A stretch of 15,288 nucleotides of DNA from Kordiimonadaceae bacterium (lineage in GTDB: Bacteria > Pseudomonadota > Alphaproteobacteria > Sphingomonadales > Emcibacteraceae): NCBI GenBank assembly GCA_018699075.1, contig JABIPV010000274.1, forward strand, positions 1 through 15,288, written 5' to 3'. The number at the start of each line of letters is the position of its first letter. The stretch's first letter is position 1. The notes beneath the pieces were generated by a model, which ran no database searches, had not been told where the DNA came from, and worked only from the letters and a program-made list of their open reading frames with translations. Below are positions 1 to 7,825 of the stretch, piece after piece. The translations under genes were made by a program, and so were the position numbers.

Positions 1-1
1 A

Positions 2-838
2 GTGATAAAAAATAATGCCGGTTATGATTTAAAGCAGCTCTTCATCGGCACAGAAGGCACCCTTGGCATTATTACACGGGTGATTGTAAAACTTGAAAGT
101 GCCCCTAACAATTTTCAGACGGCTCTCATAGGCCTTAATGATTTTTCCCAAGTAACCAAATTTTTATTACATATGAAGAAAAACACAGGTAGTCGCCTTA
201 GTGCTTTTGAAGTCATGTGGGGAAATTATTATCATGACGTTACAACGGACGGGGGCCACCCCCCACCTATGAGGCGTGATTATCCCTATTATGTGATTGC
301 AGAAACCAGTGGCACTCATCCAGCTTCAGATGAAGTAGTTTTTATGGCCGCACTAGAAAGCGCTTTGGAAAATGATATTATCAATGATGCCGTGATTGCA
401 AAGTCTGATCAAGAAAGAAACAAAATTTGGACCGTTCGTGAAGATTTTGAACCAATCTTAAATAAAGAACCAATGTTCCTATATGATATCAGCTTACCTA
501 TCAAATATATGGAAACTTATACCGATAAAGTTCAAAAAGACTTTAAAAATGCTTGGCCAAACTCTGATTGTTATGCCATTGGACATATCGGTGACGGCAA
601 TCTTCATTTCTTTGTTTGCCCAAATCAAGGCGACGAGACATTACATCACCAATCCAACCAAATAGTCTATGACCCTCTGAAAGAAATTGGCGGGTCTGTG
701 TCTGCTGAACACGGAATAGGACATGAGAAAAAAGAATGGCTTTCCCATAGCCGTTCAGATGTTGAGATAAACATGATGAAAATCTTGAAGAAAACTTTGG
801 ACCCAAATAATATTCTTAACCCCGGGGTTATCTTTTAA
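2..838 (+). CDS. FAD-linked oxidase (GlcD/DLD/D-2-hydroxyacid dehydrogenase type), 5'-truncated
   Basis: C-terminal part of a flavin-dependent 2-hydroxyacid dehydrogenase, a family that oxidises D-lactate, glycolate or D-2-hydroxyglutarate to the 2-oxoacid. The reading frame is open to the window edge and the GTG at 2-4 is internal, so the N-terminal half of the PCMH FAD domain is missing. What remains begins with the end of that domain (FIGTEGTLGIIT, fragment residues 14-25), followed by the FAD-oxidase C-terminal domain. That domain carries the HIGDGNLH signature (H195, H202), a second conserved motif SAEHGIGHEKK (about 234-244, E236/H237) and the usual family ending DPNNILNPG. The His and Glu residues are expected to bind a metal and the substrate carboxylate. 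The family assignment is firm. The substrate cannot be read from the sequence. The next gene, an Lrp-type regulator 80 bp downstream on the same strand, could sense a related metabolite. Confidence 0.9.
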   Translation: MIKNNAGYDLKQLFIGTEGTLGIITRVIVKLESAPNNFQTALIGLNDFSQVTKFLLHMKKNTGSRLSAFEVMWGNYYHDVTTDGGHPPPMRRDYPYYVIAETSGTHPASDEVVFMAALESALENDIINDAVIAKSDQERNKIWTVREDFEPILNKEPMFLYDISLPIKYMETYTDKVQKDFKNAWPNSDCYAIGHIGDGNLHFFVCPNQGDETLHHQSNQIVYDPLKEIGGSVSAEHGIGHEKKEWLSHSRSDVEINMMKILKKTLDPNNILNPGVIF

Positions 839-882
839 TCTGGTATATTTTAGTATATAATTATGATTCTAAGGATTATAAG

Positions 883-897
883 TAGAATTTTATTCTA
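883..897. promoter_or_regulatory. Lrp-box-like operator upstream of the Lrp/AsnC gene
   Basis: TAGAATTTTATTCTA is a perfect inverted repeat with 6-bp arms and a 3-nt centre. It ends 21 bp before the start codon of the Lrp/AsnC gene. It matches the published E. coli Lrp consensus YAGHAWATTWTDCTR at 14 of 15 positions by my count; only the central A, here T, differs. The position fits autoregulation, which is common in this family. The site is read directly from sequence; binding is inference. Confidence 0.6.
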
Positions 898-918
898 TAT
901 AACAAGGGCGATCGCACA

Positions 919-1380
919 ATGGATGAGTTTGATAAAAAGATATTAAAATGCCTGCAGGAAGACGCAAGTATTTCCACGGCGGCTCTATCTGAAAAAGTAG
1001 GCCTATCCACAACACCCTGCTGGAGACGTGTACAAATACTCGAAGATAAAGGCTATATTGAAAAACGCGTCGCAATTGTCAATAAACAAAAAATAAACCT
1101 TAGCCTTACGGTTATCGTTAACATTAAAACCAGCCAACACTCCCAAGATTGGCTGGTTAAGTTTAAAAATTCAATTATTCATATTCCTGAAGTAATTGAG
1201 GTTCTTCGACTAAGTGGTGATACGGATTATTCCTTAAAAATACTCGTCCCCGATATGGCAGAATATGACCGTGTTTATCAGGAAATAATTTCAAAAATTG
1301 ACAATTTATATGATGTAAGTTCTAGCTTCGTTATGGAAGAGATAAAGAGCACAACAAAACTTCCACTAAATTACGTATAA
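919..1380 (+). CDS. Lrp/AsnC family transcriptional regulator
   Basis: A 153-residue protein of normal length for the leucine-responsive regulator family, which binds DNA as dimers or octamers and usually responds to an amino acid. The N-terminal winged helix-turn-helix covers about residues 1-50, with the typical LSEKVGLSTTPCWRRVQILE recognition region at 23-42 and DKGYIE just after it. The RAM/AsnC effector domain covers about 65-145 and contains the family motif GDTDYSLKILVPD. The ATG at 919 follows AAGGGCG at a suitable distance. A palindrome resembling an Lrp box lies immediately upstream and suggests autoregulation. Possible targets are the FAD-linked oxidase before it or its own operon; which amino acid it senses is unknown. 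Confidence 0.92.
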   Translation: MDEFDKKILKCLQEDASISTAALSEKVGLSTTPCWRRVQILEDKGYIEKRVAIVNKQKINLSLTVIVNIKTSQHSQDWLVKFKNSIIHIPEVIEVLRLSGDTDYSLKILVPDMAEYDRVYQEIISKIDNLYDVSSSFVMEEIKSTTKLPLNYV

Positions 1381-1566
1381 TCAGCTTATAATTACATTCT
1401 TTAAAATTTAACAAGATTATTTTACCATATTAGTGTTAATAAAGAGAATATTTTTCTAAACTAATTTATAAAATGCCAAATAAAGAAAAAAACTTCTAGC
1501 AACCCTATGTTAGTTTCCAATCATAAAAACATGAATAATTAAATCAGGTATTTAAGGGAACAAAAC
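1381..1566. other. AT-rich intergenic region, 186 bp
   Basis: Strongly AT-rich gap between the Lrp/AsnC gene and the DUF6356 gene. I see no convincing ORF, RNA or strong GC-rich terminator hairpin in it. It presumably holds the DUF6356 promoter, but no clear -35/-10 pair stands out. AGGGAA just before position 1562 is a plausible ribosome binding site for the gene at 1567. Confidence 0.4.
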
Positions 1567-1821
1567 ATGCGTATTTCATTCACAGAACACCCAGCGTCCA
1601 TTGGCGAAACTTATTTCGGTCACCTTTTTTCTGCACTTACTTTTTGCGGAAAATTATCAGTCGCTCTTTTTTGTTGTTTCTGTCACGCAATTCTTCCTTT
1701 TACATTTGAAAAAACAGGTAGCCGAATTCTTACAGGATTAATGGATGACATGGTTCATAACCGTGACAAAAGAGTTGCACCTGCAAATCAAGACACTGCT
1801 GAAACATCTGAAGCGATTTAA
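1567..1821 (+). CDS. DUF6356 family small membrane protein
   Basis: An 84-residue protein whose opening (FTEHPASIGETYFGHL, residues 5-20) is the hallmark of DUF6356, a family of short alphaproteobacterial proteins of unknown role. Residues about 24-47 form one hydrophobic, Cys-rich segment (FCGKLSVALFCCFCHAILPF) that is probably membrane-inserted. It is followed by the conserved KTGSRIL stretch and a polar, acidic tail. The ATG is preceded by AAGGGAA at normal spacing. The gene is convergent with the YeeE/YedE pair, and the two stop codons are only about 11 bp apart. Family membership is from recalled motif similarity; no function can be given. Confidence 0.8.
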   Translation: MRISFTEHPASIGETYFGHLFSALTFCGKLSVALFCCFCHAILPFTFEKTGSRILTGLMDDMVHNRDKRVAPANQDTAETSEAI

Positions 1822-1822
1822 T

Positions 1823-1838
1823 AGCATTTATTTATGCT
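1823..1838. terminator. Weak hairpin between convergent DUF6356 and YeeE genes
   Basis: AGCAT-TTATTT-ATGCT forms a 5-bp stem that starts just after the DUF6356 stop and overlaps the last codons of the opposing YeeE gene. It is followed by TTTAAT on the plus strand. It could be a weak bidirectional terminator, but the stem is short and AT-rich. Confidence 0.25.
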
Positions 1839-2242
1839 TTAATGATTTTGGTCAGGGTTAATCCAACCAGCATTGCGGGGAAGAAATATATTATCCCTTC
1901 ACTTCCGAGCAATAGTGAACTAATGGCAGGTCCGGGACAAAAACCCCCTATTCCCCAGCCAATTCCAAAAAATGCGGCACCGAGGATCAAATTTTTATCA
2001 AGGTCTTTTCGCGTAGGAATTTGAAACACCTGCGCGAAAACTGGATGCTTTCGTTTTAAAATCAACTTATAACCCGCAAAAACAATTAAAATAGCCCCAG
2101 CCATTACAAAAATGAGACTAGGGTCAAATGTTCCAAAAATATCCAAAAAATTAAGCACCTTCGCAGGATTGCTCATACCGGATAAGACAAGCCCCAAACC
2201 AAAGACAATTCCAGAAAGAAAGCCGACAATAGCTTTAACCAT
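1832..2242 (-). CDS. YeeE/YedE family sulfur-transport protein, C-terminal-half subunit (PmpB-like)
   Basis: A 136-residue polytopic membrane protein with about four hydrophobic segments, equivalent to the second half of the YeeE/YedE (TsuA-type) thiosulfate/sulfur transporter fold. Diagnostic features are LSGMSNPAKVLNFLDIFG near residues 20-37 and the GIGWGIGGFCPGPA motif (93-106) with Cys102. Family knowledge suggests that this Cys, with those in the partner, relays the sulfur species. The frame is open further upstream, but I chose the ATG at 2242 because it overlaps the stop of the preceding gene by one base (TAATG), a classic coupled junction, and gives the family's usual length. It should work with the upstream half-transporter as PmpA/PmpB pairs do. 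Its substrate (thiosulfate, sulfide or another sulfur compound) is inferred. Confidence 0.88.
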   Translation of the reverse strand: MVKAIVGFLSGIVFGLGLVLSGMSNPAKVLNFLDIFGTFDPSLIFVMAGAILIVFAGYKLILKRKHPVFAQVFQIPTRKDLDKNLILGAAFFGIGWGIGGFCPGPAISSLLLGSEGIIYFFPAMLVGLTLTKIIKA

Positions 2243-2679
2243 TATGCTGACCCTCCGATAATATGGCGGATAATGTAAACCGTAATAATGCCGAATGCCA
2301 TAAAGGTTATCGTTGCCACAATAGAACGTAGCGAAAGGCGCGAAATCCCACAAACTCCATGTCCGCTGGTACAGCCACTGCCAATTCCTGTGCCAAACCC
2401 TACGCAAAGTCCCGCGAGGATCATGGTAACTTTATCATTTGAAACCGATTGAGATACAGCGCTACCCGTAACCATCTGATAAATAAAAGGAGAAACCACA
2501 ATCCCTATTAAAAAAGCAACACGCCATAAGACACCGCCCATCCCATACCATGGCGGCAACAAACGCGACAAAATTCCACTTATTCCGGCAATTCGTCCGT
2601 GAAAAAACATCACCATTAAAGCTGAAAAGCCAATAAGTAGTCCGCCAATAAGCGACGCAACGGGCGTAAAATCTGTCAT
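2242..2679 (-). CDS. YeeE/YedE family sulfur-transport protein, N-terminal-half subunit (PmpA-like)
   Basis: A 145-residue inner-membrane protein and the first gene of a two-gene unit. It opens with FTPVASLIGGLLIGFSALM and the conserved HGRIAGISGIL (27-37). The signature GFGTGIGSGCTSGHGVCGIS (94-113) carries Cys103 and Cys110, the conserved thiol residues of YeeE/YedE transporters. Hydrophobic segments lie at about 8-25, 50-70, 86-102 and 120-140. In many bacteria both halves are fused; here they are separate and translationally coupled to the downstream PmpB-like gene by a 1-bp stop/start overlap. It is divergent from the TetR gene at 2785 across a 105-bp gap. A link to the amine genes nearby is not evident. 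Confidence 0.9.
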   Translation of the reverse strand: MTDFTPVASLIGGLLIGFSALMVMFFHGRIAGISGILSRLLPPWYGMGGVLWRVAFLIGIVVSPFIYQMVTGSAVSQSVSNDKVTMILAGLCVGFGTGIGSGCTSGHGVCGISRLSLRSIVATITFMAFGIITVYIIRHIIGGSA

Positions 2680-2730
2680 TTTATCTATTCATTTCTGTGT
2701 GAATTAACTTTTTTAATTATAAGAAGAATT

Positions 2731-2746
2731 TTGAACAATTGTACAG
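2731..2746. promoter_or_regulatory. Imperfect palindrome TTGAAC-N3-TGTACA in the yeeE/tetR divergent region
   Basis: TTGAACAATTGTACAG lies 39 bp before the TetR start and about 50 bp from the divergent YeeE-type gene. It matches the perfect palindrome upstream of the Rieske gene (8713-8728) at 13 of 16 positions with identical spacing. A possible -10 for the TetR gene, TATAGT at 2750-2755, begins four bases after it. It is a candidate operator for one of the two BetI-like regulators; binding is inferred. Confidence 0.4.
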
Positions 2747-2784
2747 TACTATAGTTATTTAGTGATAGATTTAACGGACCTCTT

Positions 2785-3423
2785 ATGAAAAAAAATAACA
2801 ATATATTTGATGTAAATAAGCAAAATAGTGACAAAAAACAATTATTTATCGATGCGGCCATTTGTTCACTAGGTAATCATGGCTACAAAGGCACGACCGT
2901 TCGTCAAATCGCAAAATATGCAGGTGTCGCACCGGGGTTACTGACCCATTATTTCAAAGGAAAAGAAGTTCTCATCGCCGAAAGCTATAAATATCTTGCC
3001 AAACAATTCCTAGATGATTTTCAAACAAAAATCGGTGAACATGAAACCGACCCCGTAAAAACTCTACAATTATTTTTTCAAAATTTCTTTGAACCTGATA
3101 ATATGGGGGCAGATTATTTAAGGGTATGGCTAGCCTTCTGGACTCTTACATTAACTGAACCACACCTCAGAAATACCCATAAAGAAATACATAACCAGTA
3201 TATTAGTTCAATAGAAAACATGCTCTTAGATGCTTTCACAGCAAATAATATAGACATTACAGACAAGGATCCCAGATCCCTTGCCATAGGTATTCATGCA
3301 TTACTTGATGGGTTATGGCTCGAATGTTGCCTCGACCCGGATGCTTTTTCACAATCTATAAATCTCGAAATTATTTATAACTTTGCTCAGAGCACCACGG
3401 GCCTTAATATAAAGCCAACTTAA
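2785..3423 (+). CDS. TetR family regulator, BetI-like (first copy)
   Basis: A 212-residue one-component repressor. The TetR helix-turn-helix covers about residues 20-65 (GTTVRQIAKYAGVAPGLLTH, 36-55, then YFKGKEVLI). The ligand domain has the BetI-type signature YLRVWLAFWTLTLTEPHLR and a C-terminal DGLWLECCLD helix. BetI represses choline-to-betaine genes and is released by choline, so a quaternary-amine ligand is a reasonable but unproven guess. The ATG follows GGACC with a short spacer. A palindrome about 40 bp upstream suggests autoregulation. Its stop codon interlocks with that of the convergent GcvT-like gene (shared TTAA, 4-bp overlap). A second BetI-like gene at 7992 closes the other side of the operon. 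Confidence 0.9.
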   Translation: MKKNNNIFDVNKQNSDKKQLFIDAAICSLGNHGYKGTTVRQIAKYAGVAPGLLTHYFKGKEVLIAESYKYLAKQFLDDFQTKIGEHETDPVKTLQLFFQNFFEPDNMGADYLRVWLAFWTLTLTEPHLRNTHKEIHNQYISSIENMLLDAFTANNIDITDKDPRSLAIGIHALLDGLWLECCLDPDAFSQSINLEIIYNFAQSTTGLNIKPT

Positions 3424-4625
3424 AAATCTTCTGGGGGGGTAAGTGTTTTACGTGGCGGCGACCATGCAGGATCTTTGACCACCGTACATTTTGCCCAACG
3501 CTTAATCCACTTAAGTTCTTTCTGATAATATATCTCAGCCCATATTTCATCACCCACTTCGCCGTATGGCATATCAACAAAGCCAAGACCAACATTCGTT
3601 TTAGCTGATGGTGCCCAAGCTGCACTACTTACATGGCCAATATTTTTGCCATTTTCTTTATCAAAAAGATAGGCATTATGAGCAGGTTTATTTCCTTCAA
3701 CATCAAGCTTTACAAAACGGTAACGTGAACCGTTCTCTTTTTCCTTCTTAAGCGCACGGCGACCATTAAAGGCAACACCCTTATCAAGTTTCACAAGCCA
3801 GCCAAGGCCGAGTTCATAAGGCGATTTAGCATGCCCTGCTCGTACGGTTTCGTTCGCCGGTGAAAAATCAACATGCGCCGCAATAAGACCGGCTTCAACG
3901 CGGGCTATTTCCAGCGCATCACCACCAATCGGTCTAATTGCATAATCTTTGCCGCCTTCGTAAATAGCATCCCAAAGTGGTTCCGCCTGATCATTCTTGG
4001 TCCATATCTCATACCCCAGATCACCAGTATAACCTGAACGTGAAATCATGATTTCACCACCCGGAAAATCAAAGAAACGAACATCAAACATCTTCATGGT
4101 CTCAACGTCTTTAAAGCCCATATTTTTGAGGATTTTACAGGTAACAGGGCCTTGGAAAGATATTGCCGCAATCTCGTCAGTAACTTCAGAATAACTAATA
4201 TCAAATCCTACAGCGTTACGCCTTAAGATTTCCATTTGCCGTTCTTGTGCGCATAAAAGATACTCATCTTCAGCAATACGGAACACTGTACCGTCATCGA
4301 TAACCATACCTTCATCGTCACACCAAACGGTGTAAGCAACGCGACCCACGCGTATTTTTGTCATATCACGTGGCAGCAACCGGTTCATAAATTCAAGCGC
4401 ATCAGGGCCTTTAATCCGGTATTTTGACATCGGTGTAATATCAAAGATGCTTGCCGAGTTACGAATAGCAAAATACTCAATAGTGGTATCTTCGAGAACA
4501 GTTGCCGTGGTATATTCTTGCCAGCGATGCCATTCATTTACATAATCATGTTCTTTAATTTTATTATAGAACGGAGAATATTTTACAGCGCTACGCCAAT
4601 GATTTGGATCTTTTTCAGAAAGCAT
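3420..4625 (-). CDS. GcvT-family aminomethyltransferase-like folate-dependent enzyme
   Basis: A 401-residue stand-alone GcvT-fold protein, the last gene of a three-gene operon. Visible family features are ASIFDITPMSKYRIKGPDA (58-76), then the VIDDGTVFRI segment (108-117) that aligns with the GcvT region holding the catalytic Asp (here D110/D111). SRSGYTGDLGYEIW and RVEAGLIA follow, then the C-terminal barrel with GRRALKKEKENG and NIGHVSSA. Relatives move one-carbon units from N-, O- or S-methyl groups to tetrahydrofolate: the glycine cleavage T-protein, the C-terminal half of dimethylglycine oxidase and sarcosine dehydrogenase, DMSP demethylase DmdA, and LigM. AAAGGAG (4633-4639) is a strong ribosome site, and the ATG overlaps the preceding stop (TAATG). 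No glycine cleavage P or H gene is nearby, so a demethylase role with the adjacent flavoenzymes is more likely than glycine cleavage. The substrate is unknown. Confidence 0.88.
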   Translation of the reverse strand: MLSEKDPNHWRSAVKYSPFYNKIKEHDYVNEWHRWQEYTTATVLEDTTIEYFAIRNSASIFDITPMSKYRIKGPDALEFMNRLLPRDMTKIRVGRVAYTVWCDDEGMVIDDGTVFRIAEDEYLLCAQERQMEILRRNAVGFDISYSEVTDEIAAISFQGPVTCKILKNMGFKDVETMKMFDVRFFDFPGGEIMISRSGYTGDLGYEIWTKNDQAEPLWDAIYEGGKDYAIRPIGGDALEIARVEAGLIAAHVDFSPANETVRAGHAKSPYELGLGWLVKLDKGVAFNGRRALKKEKENGSRYRFVKLDVEGNKPAHNAYLFDKENGKNIGHVSSAAWAPSAKTNVGLGFVDMPYGEVGDEIWAEIYYQKELKWIKRWAKCTVVKDPAWSPPRKTLTPPEDF

Positions 4626-6193
4626 TATGCATCTCCTTTAAGTATTGCTTGCGCCGCGTTTCTACCCGCGGCACCCATTACGCCACCACCAGGGTGTGCG
4701 CCTGCGCCACAAATATACATTCCATCAAGCGGAAGCGCATAGCGGGAAGCTTCAGGAACAGGGCGTAACATCAGCATTTGATCAAGGGTAAGTTCCCCAT
4801 GATGCCAATTGCCACCCACGAGACCAAATCGGTCTTCAAGGTCTTTTGGAGTAATAATCTCTGCATGTTCAATATGGTCACGAATATTCGGTGCAAACTC
4901 AGCAATACGGTTAATACACACTTCTAGGAAGTCCGCTTTTGCCTGATCCGTCCAGCCACCTTTTAATTCATAAGGCGCATATTGTACAGTTGCCGAGAGA
5001 ACATGGCCATTTTCCGCAAGGCTGCTATCAACCACAGACGGAATGGATATCTCCATCATTGGTGATGTCGAAACTTCTCCGTATTTTACATGATTAAATG
5101 CGCGCTCTACTTGGTTTTGCGTCGGCGCAATCACAAGCCTATTTTTAAGATCTTGTTTTGAAAGCCCCGTAAATTCAGGAAGCTCTTTAAGAGCAATATG
5201 AAGTTTTGCTGCCGCACCACGCATACGAATATCGCCAATACGCTTTACGAAATCAGCTTCAAAATGTCGTGGTCCGACCATATCATAAACTGTAGTTTTC
5301 ATATTGGCGTTGGATGCAACGATCCCGGCACTTAACTGTTCTCCATCTTCTAGCGTTACGCCAATAACCGCACAATTATCGACATTGATTGATTTTACGC
5401 GGGCACCTACACGTACTTCTGCACCATTCGCAATTGCCGCTTTTGACATTGCTTCTGTGACGGCACCCATGCCCCCTTCCGGAATATCAACCGCACCATT
5501 ATTCCCGGATGCGATGCGATAGAGAAAGTTCAGGAAATTACCCGGCGAATATGGACCCGTATGTGTTCCCAGCACGGCATCAAATGAAAGCGCGCCTTTC
5601 AGATGCTCATTATCAAATTCATCATCGAGCACGTCACGAATATTCATTCCAACCATGCGTAGGAATTCTGACATTTTCTCCGCCCCAAGGCCAAAGCGCA
5701 TTTTCCAACCCAGCTTCATCGCGGCGACTTTATCGTCCCAATCAAGGTTGAAAATATCCATCGGTGGAAGGTCAATCAAAAATCCGAGCGTTCCTGCATA
5801 TTCGTGCATTAGGTCCATGAATTTTTTATAATTTGCAGCATCACTTTCACTTATACCCCCGCCCTTAACGCTATTTTTAGTCAGATGCATATGATCACCG
5901 TCCGCATGTAGCGCAATGGTTGAAATATTACTTGCAGACAACTTTAGGCCATGTGAAGTCAAGTTCAAGTCTTTTGAAACTATCGTATTTAATTGATTTA
6001 GAAAATGCGCACAAGATGACACCTTTTTACCGTAACTAAGTTCACTGGTAACTGCAGCGCCCCCAACTTGTTTCTGCGCTTCAAGTACAACTACTTTTTT
6101 TCCTGCTTTGGCAAGATATGCCGCGCACACAAGCCCATTGTGACCACCGCCAACGATGATTACATCGTATGATTTGTTTGAAGTGTTAGTCAT
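4625..6193 (-). CDS. CrtI/PYROXD2-like FAD-dependent oxidoreductase (second of a tandem pair)
   Basis: A 522-residue flavoprotein of the phytoene-desaturase-like amine-oxidase superfamily. It has an N-terminal Rossmann motif VIIVGGGHNGLVCAAYLAKA (11-30) and VVVLEAQKQVGGAA (34-47), where Glu is expected to hold the FAD ribose. It ends with the second FAD-contact motif GMYICGAGAHPGGGVMGAAG, which also occurs in the upstream paralogue. No signal peptide or carotenoid-pathway neighbours are present, so carotenoid desaturation is unlikely. The start at 6193 is served by GGAGG (6203-6207) and overlaps the end of the upstream gene by 8 bp; its own stop overlaps the GcvT-like start by 1 bp. Such tight coupling suggests equimolar expression and possibly a complex. 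I infer that it oxidises an N- or O-methylated compound and hands the carbon to the GcvT-like protein. Confidence 0.88.
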   Translation of the reverse strand: MTNTSNKSYDVIIVGGGHNGLVCAAYLAKAGKKVVVLEAQKQVGGAAVTSELSYGKKVSSCAHFLNQLNTIVSKDLNLTSHGLKLSASNISTIALHADGDHMHLTKNSVKGGGISESDAANYKKFMDLMHEYAGTLGFLIDLPPMDIFNLDWDDKVAAMKLGWKMRFGLGAEKMSEFLRMVGMNIRDVLDDEFDNEHLKGALSFDAVLGTHTGPYSPGNFLNFLYRIASGNNGAVDIPEGGMGAVTEAMSKAAIANGAEVRVGARVKSINVDNCAVIGVTLEDGEQLSAGIVASNANMKTTVYDMVGPRHFEADFVKRIGDIRMRGAAAKLHIALKELPEFTGLSKQDLKNRLVIAPTQNQVERAFNHVKYGEVSTSPMMEISIPSVVDSSLAENGHVLSATVQYAPYELKGGWTDQAKADFLEVCINRIAEFAPNIRDHIEHAEIITPKDLEDRFGLVGGNWHHGELTLDQMLMLRPVPEASRYALPLDGMYICGAGAHPGGGVMGAAGRNAAQAILKGDA

Positions 6194-7802
6194 CGCCTTC
6201 GTCCTCCGGTACAGTGGTACTTAAATTCATATCCATTAAAATTTCACGGGCAGAGTTTGCGCCCGGCGCACCCATTACACCACCGCCAGGGTGGGTGGTT
6301 GAGCCACTTAAATAAAGGCCATTAACAGGACCACGGTACTGTGCACATCCATGGAAAGGACGGTTAAACATCAACTGATTAAGGGATAACTCACCTTGGA
6401 AAATGTTACCTTCTGTTAGCCCAATCTCATTATCAATCACTTGACCGGATCTTATTTCGACATGTTCAATAAGGTCTTTGAAGTTCGGGCTATATTTAGC
6501 AATACTATTAATCACATTGTCACCAAACTGCTTGAGAAGATCATCATTCCAATCTTTCCCTTCTACTTTTGCAGGACAGTACTGAACAAAACATGTCATA
6601 TAATGTTTGCCAGGAGGCGCCATCGTTGGATCAGTAAGTGTCGGAATAAGAAGATCAAGATACGGATTTGTTGACCACTTGCCGTCTTTCCATTCATCAT
6701 ATCCACGCTCATAAGTTTCCATATTATCAACAATATGGAAATCACCTTTAATCAGTTCGCTTCCCTTTGGAAGTGCTGTAAATTCCGGCACGCCATTAAG
6801 AGCAATATTTAGCTTACCTGATGAGCCACGGCTTTTATAACGTTCAGCCGCTTTTACCACTTTCTCACCAGCATCTTTCGGATCCATCAGGCCAAGGAAA
6901 GTTTTCTTGGCATCAAGGTTCGATACGACACGATCAGAAAAAATTTCTTCCCCATTTTCAAGACGCACACCAGTGACTTTCCCACGTTTGACTATAATTT
7001 GATCAACACCCGCGTTGGTTCTTATCTCACCGCCATATTCTTGGAATGCACCCGCAAGGGCTCCGGATACAGCGCCCATACCACCACGCGGGAAACCCCA
7101 CGCGCCAACTGCACCATCGACATCACCCATATAGTGATGAAGAAGTACATAAGCAGTTCCCGGAGAACGTGGACCAAGGTTCGTACCCACGACCGCCGAA
7201 CCCGCTTTATGGGCTTTAATCAGATCTGATTCGAAAAACTCATCAAGGAAATCACCCACACTTACTGTGAAGAATTTCATAAAGTCATAAAGATCCTTCT
7301 GACCCAGATCAAAAAACTTTTTACCAAGGAACTTCAGCTCATCAAGATCACGGAATTTGAAACTTGTAGGATCTGGTGGCGTACGCAAGAGCATAGGACG
7401 AATAAAGCGACACCATTTTGCCATTTGATGATAATATCGATCATAGGCGTCAACATCGACGGGACTATGGCGTCTTATCTCACGACGCATTACTTCATGA
7501 TCACTGTAGCTACCTAGATAGTCACCGCTATCGGTGAGTGTAAAACCGCCGTTGTAGGTGACAACTTGTAGCCCGTGCTTAGCCAGATTAAGGTGACGAT
7601 AAATTTCCGGCCTAAACAAACTGGCAAGGTAAGAACAGTTCGAATATTTCCAATCTTCGTGAAGATTACGGCTGACGGTCGCACCGCCTATATAGTCATT
7701 TTTTTCGACCACTAAAACATCAAGTCCGGCTTTAGCCAAAAATGCCGCATTGGTAAGACCATTGTGGCCAGCCCCAATGACGATTACATCATATTTTTTC
7801 AT
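6186..7802 (-). CDS. CrtI/PYROXD2-like FAD-dependent oxidoreductase (first of a tandem pair)
   Basis: A 538-residue flavoprotein and the first gene of the operon. The dinucleotide motif DVIVIGAGHNGLTNAAFLAK (5-24; G10, G12, G15) and VLVVEKNDYIGGATVS bind FAD. The C-terminal GLYLSGSTTHPGGGVMGAPG matches the paralogue downstream, and both share the preceding LSLNQLMFNRP/LTLDQMLMLRP block. The proteins are clearly homologous over their length but diverged, so this is an old duplication and the two are probably not interchangeable. The ATG at 7802 is preceded by AAGGAAAAG. The gene is divergent from the BetI-like regulator at 7992, which probably controls it from the shared 189-bp region. The product has an acidic tail (VPEDEGDD). 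Oxidation of a methylated amine or related osmolyte is inferred from context only. Confidence 0.88.
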   Translation of the reverse strand: MKKYDVIVIGAGHNGLTNAAFLAKAGLDVLVVEKNDYIGGATVSRNLHEDWKYSNCSYLASLFRPEIYRHLNLAKHGLQVVTYNGGFTLTDSGDYLGSYSDHEVMRREIRRHSPVDVDAYDRYYHQMAKWCRFIRPMLLRTPPDPTSFKFRDLDELKFLGKKFFDLGQKDLYDFMKFFTVSVGDFLDEFFESDLIKAHKAGSAVVGTNLGPRSPGTAYVLLHHYMGDVDGAVGAWGFPRGGMGAVSGALAGAFQEYGGEIRTNAGVDQIIVKRGKVTGVRLENGEEIFSDRVVSNLDAKKTFLGLMDPKDAGEKVVKAAERYKSRGSSGKLNIALNGVPEFTALPKGSELIKGDFHIVDNMETYERGYDEWKDGKWSTNPYLDLLIPTLTDPTMAPPGKHYMTCFVQYCPAKVEGKDWNDDLLKQFGDNVINSIAKYSPNFKDLIEHVEIRSGQVIDNEIGLTEGNIFQGELSLNQLMFNRPFHGCAQYRGPVNGLYLSGSTTHPGGGVMGAPGANSAREILMDMNLSTTVPEDEGDD

Positions 7803-7825
7803 AGTTTCTTTTCCTTAACAGGAAA

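Noticed and set aside
2..4. GTG as the start codon of the first gene
   Set aside because: The first residues fall inside the conserved FAD domain, so the gene clearly begins before the window.
543..806. Antisense open frames inside the FAD-linked oxidase and similar small frames inside other genes (for example 11116-11406, 10531-10929, 13682-14029)
   Set aside because: They lie wholly inside strongly supported genes, have no recognisable motifs and show atypical composition; they are shadow frames.
2243..2407. N-terminal extension of the second YeeE/YedE gene (open frame to 2407)
   Set aside because: The extension overlaps the upstream coding gene in another frame and does not look like a membrane transporter; the TAATG-coupled ATG at 2242 gives the normal family length.
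3420..4625. Glycine cleavage system gcvT proper
   Set aside because: There is no gcvH or gcvP next to it, the N-terminus is longer and atypical, and it is coupled to flavoenzymes. A dedicated demethylase-type transferase is more likely.
4625..7802. Carotenoid biosynthesis operon
   Set aside because: The proteins have CrtI-like folds, but no phytoene synthase, cyclase or other crt gene is present and the partner is a GcvT-like protein. The PYROXD2-like subgroup is a better fit.
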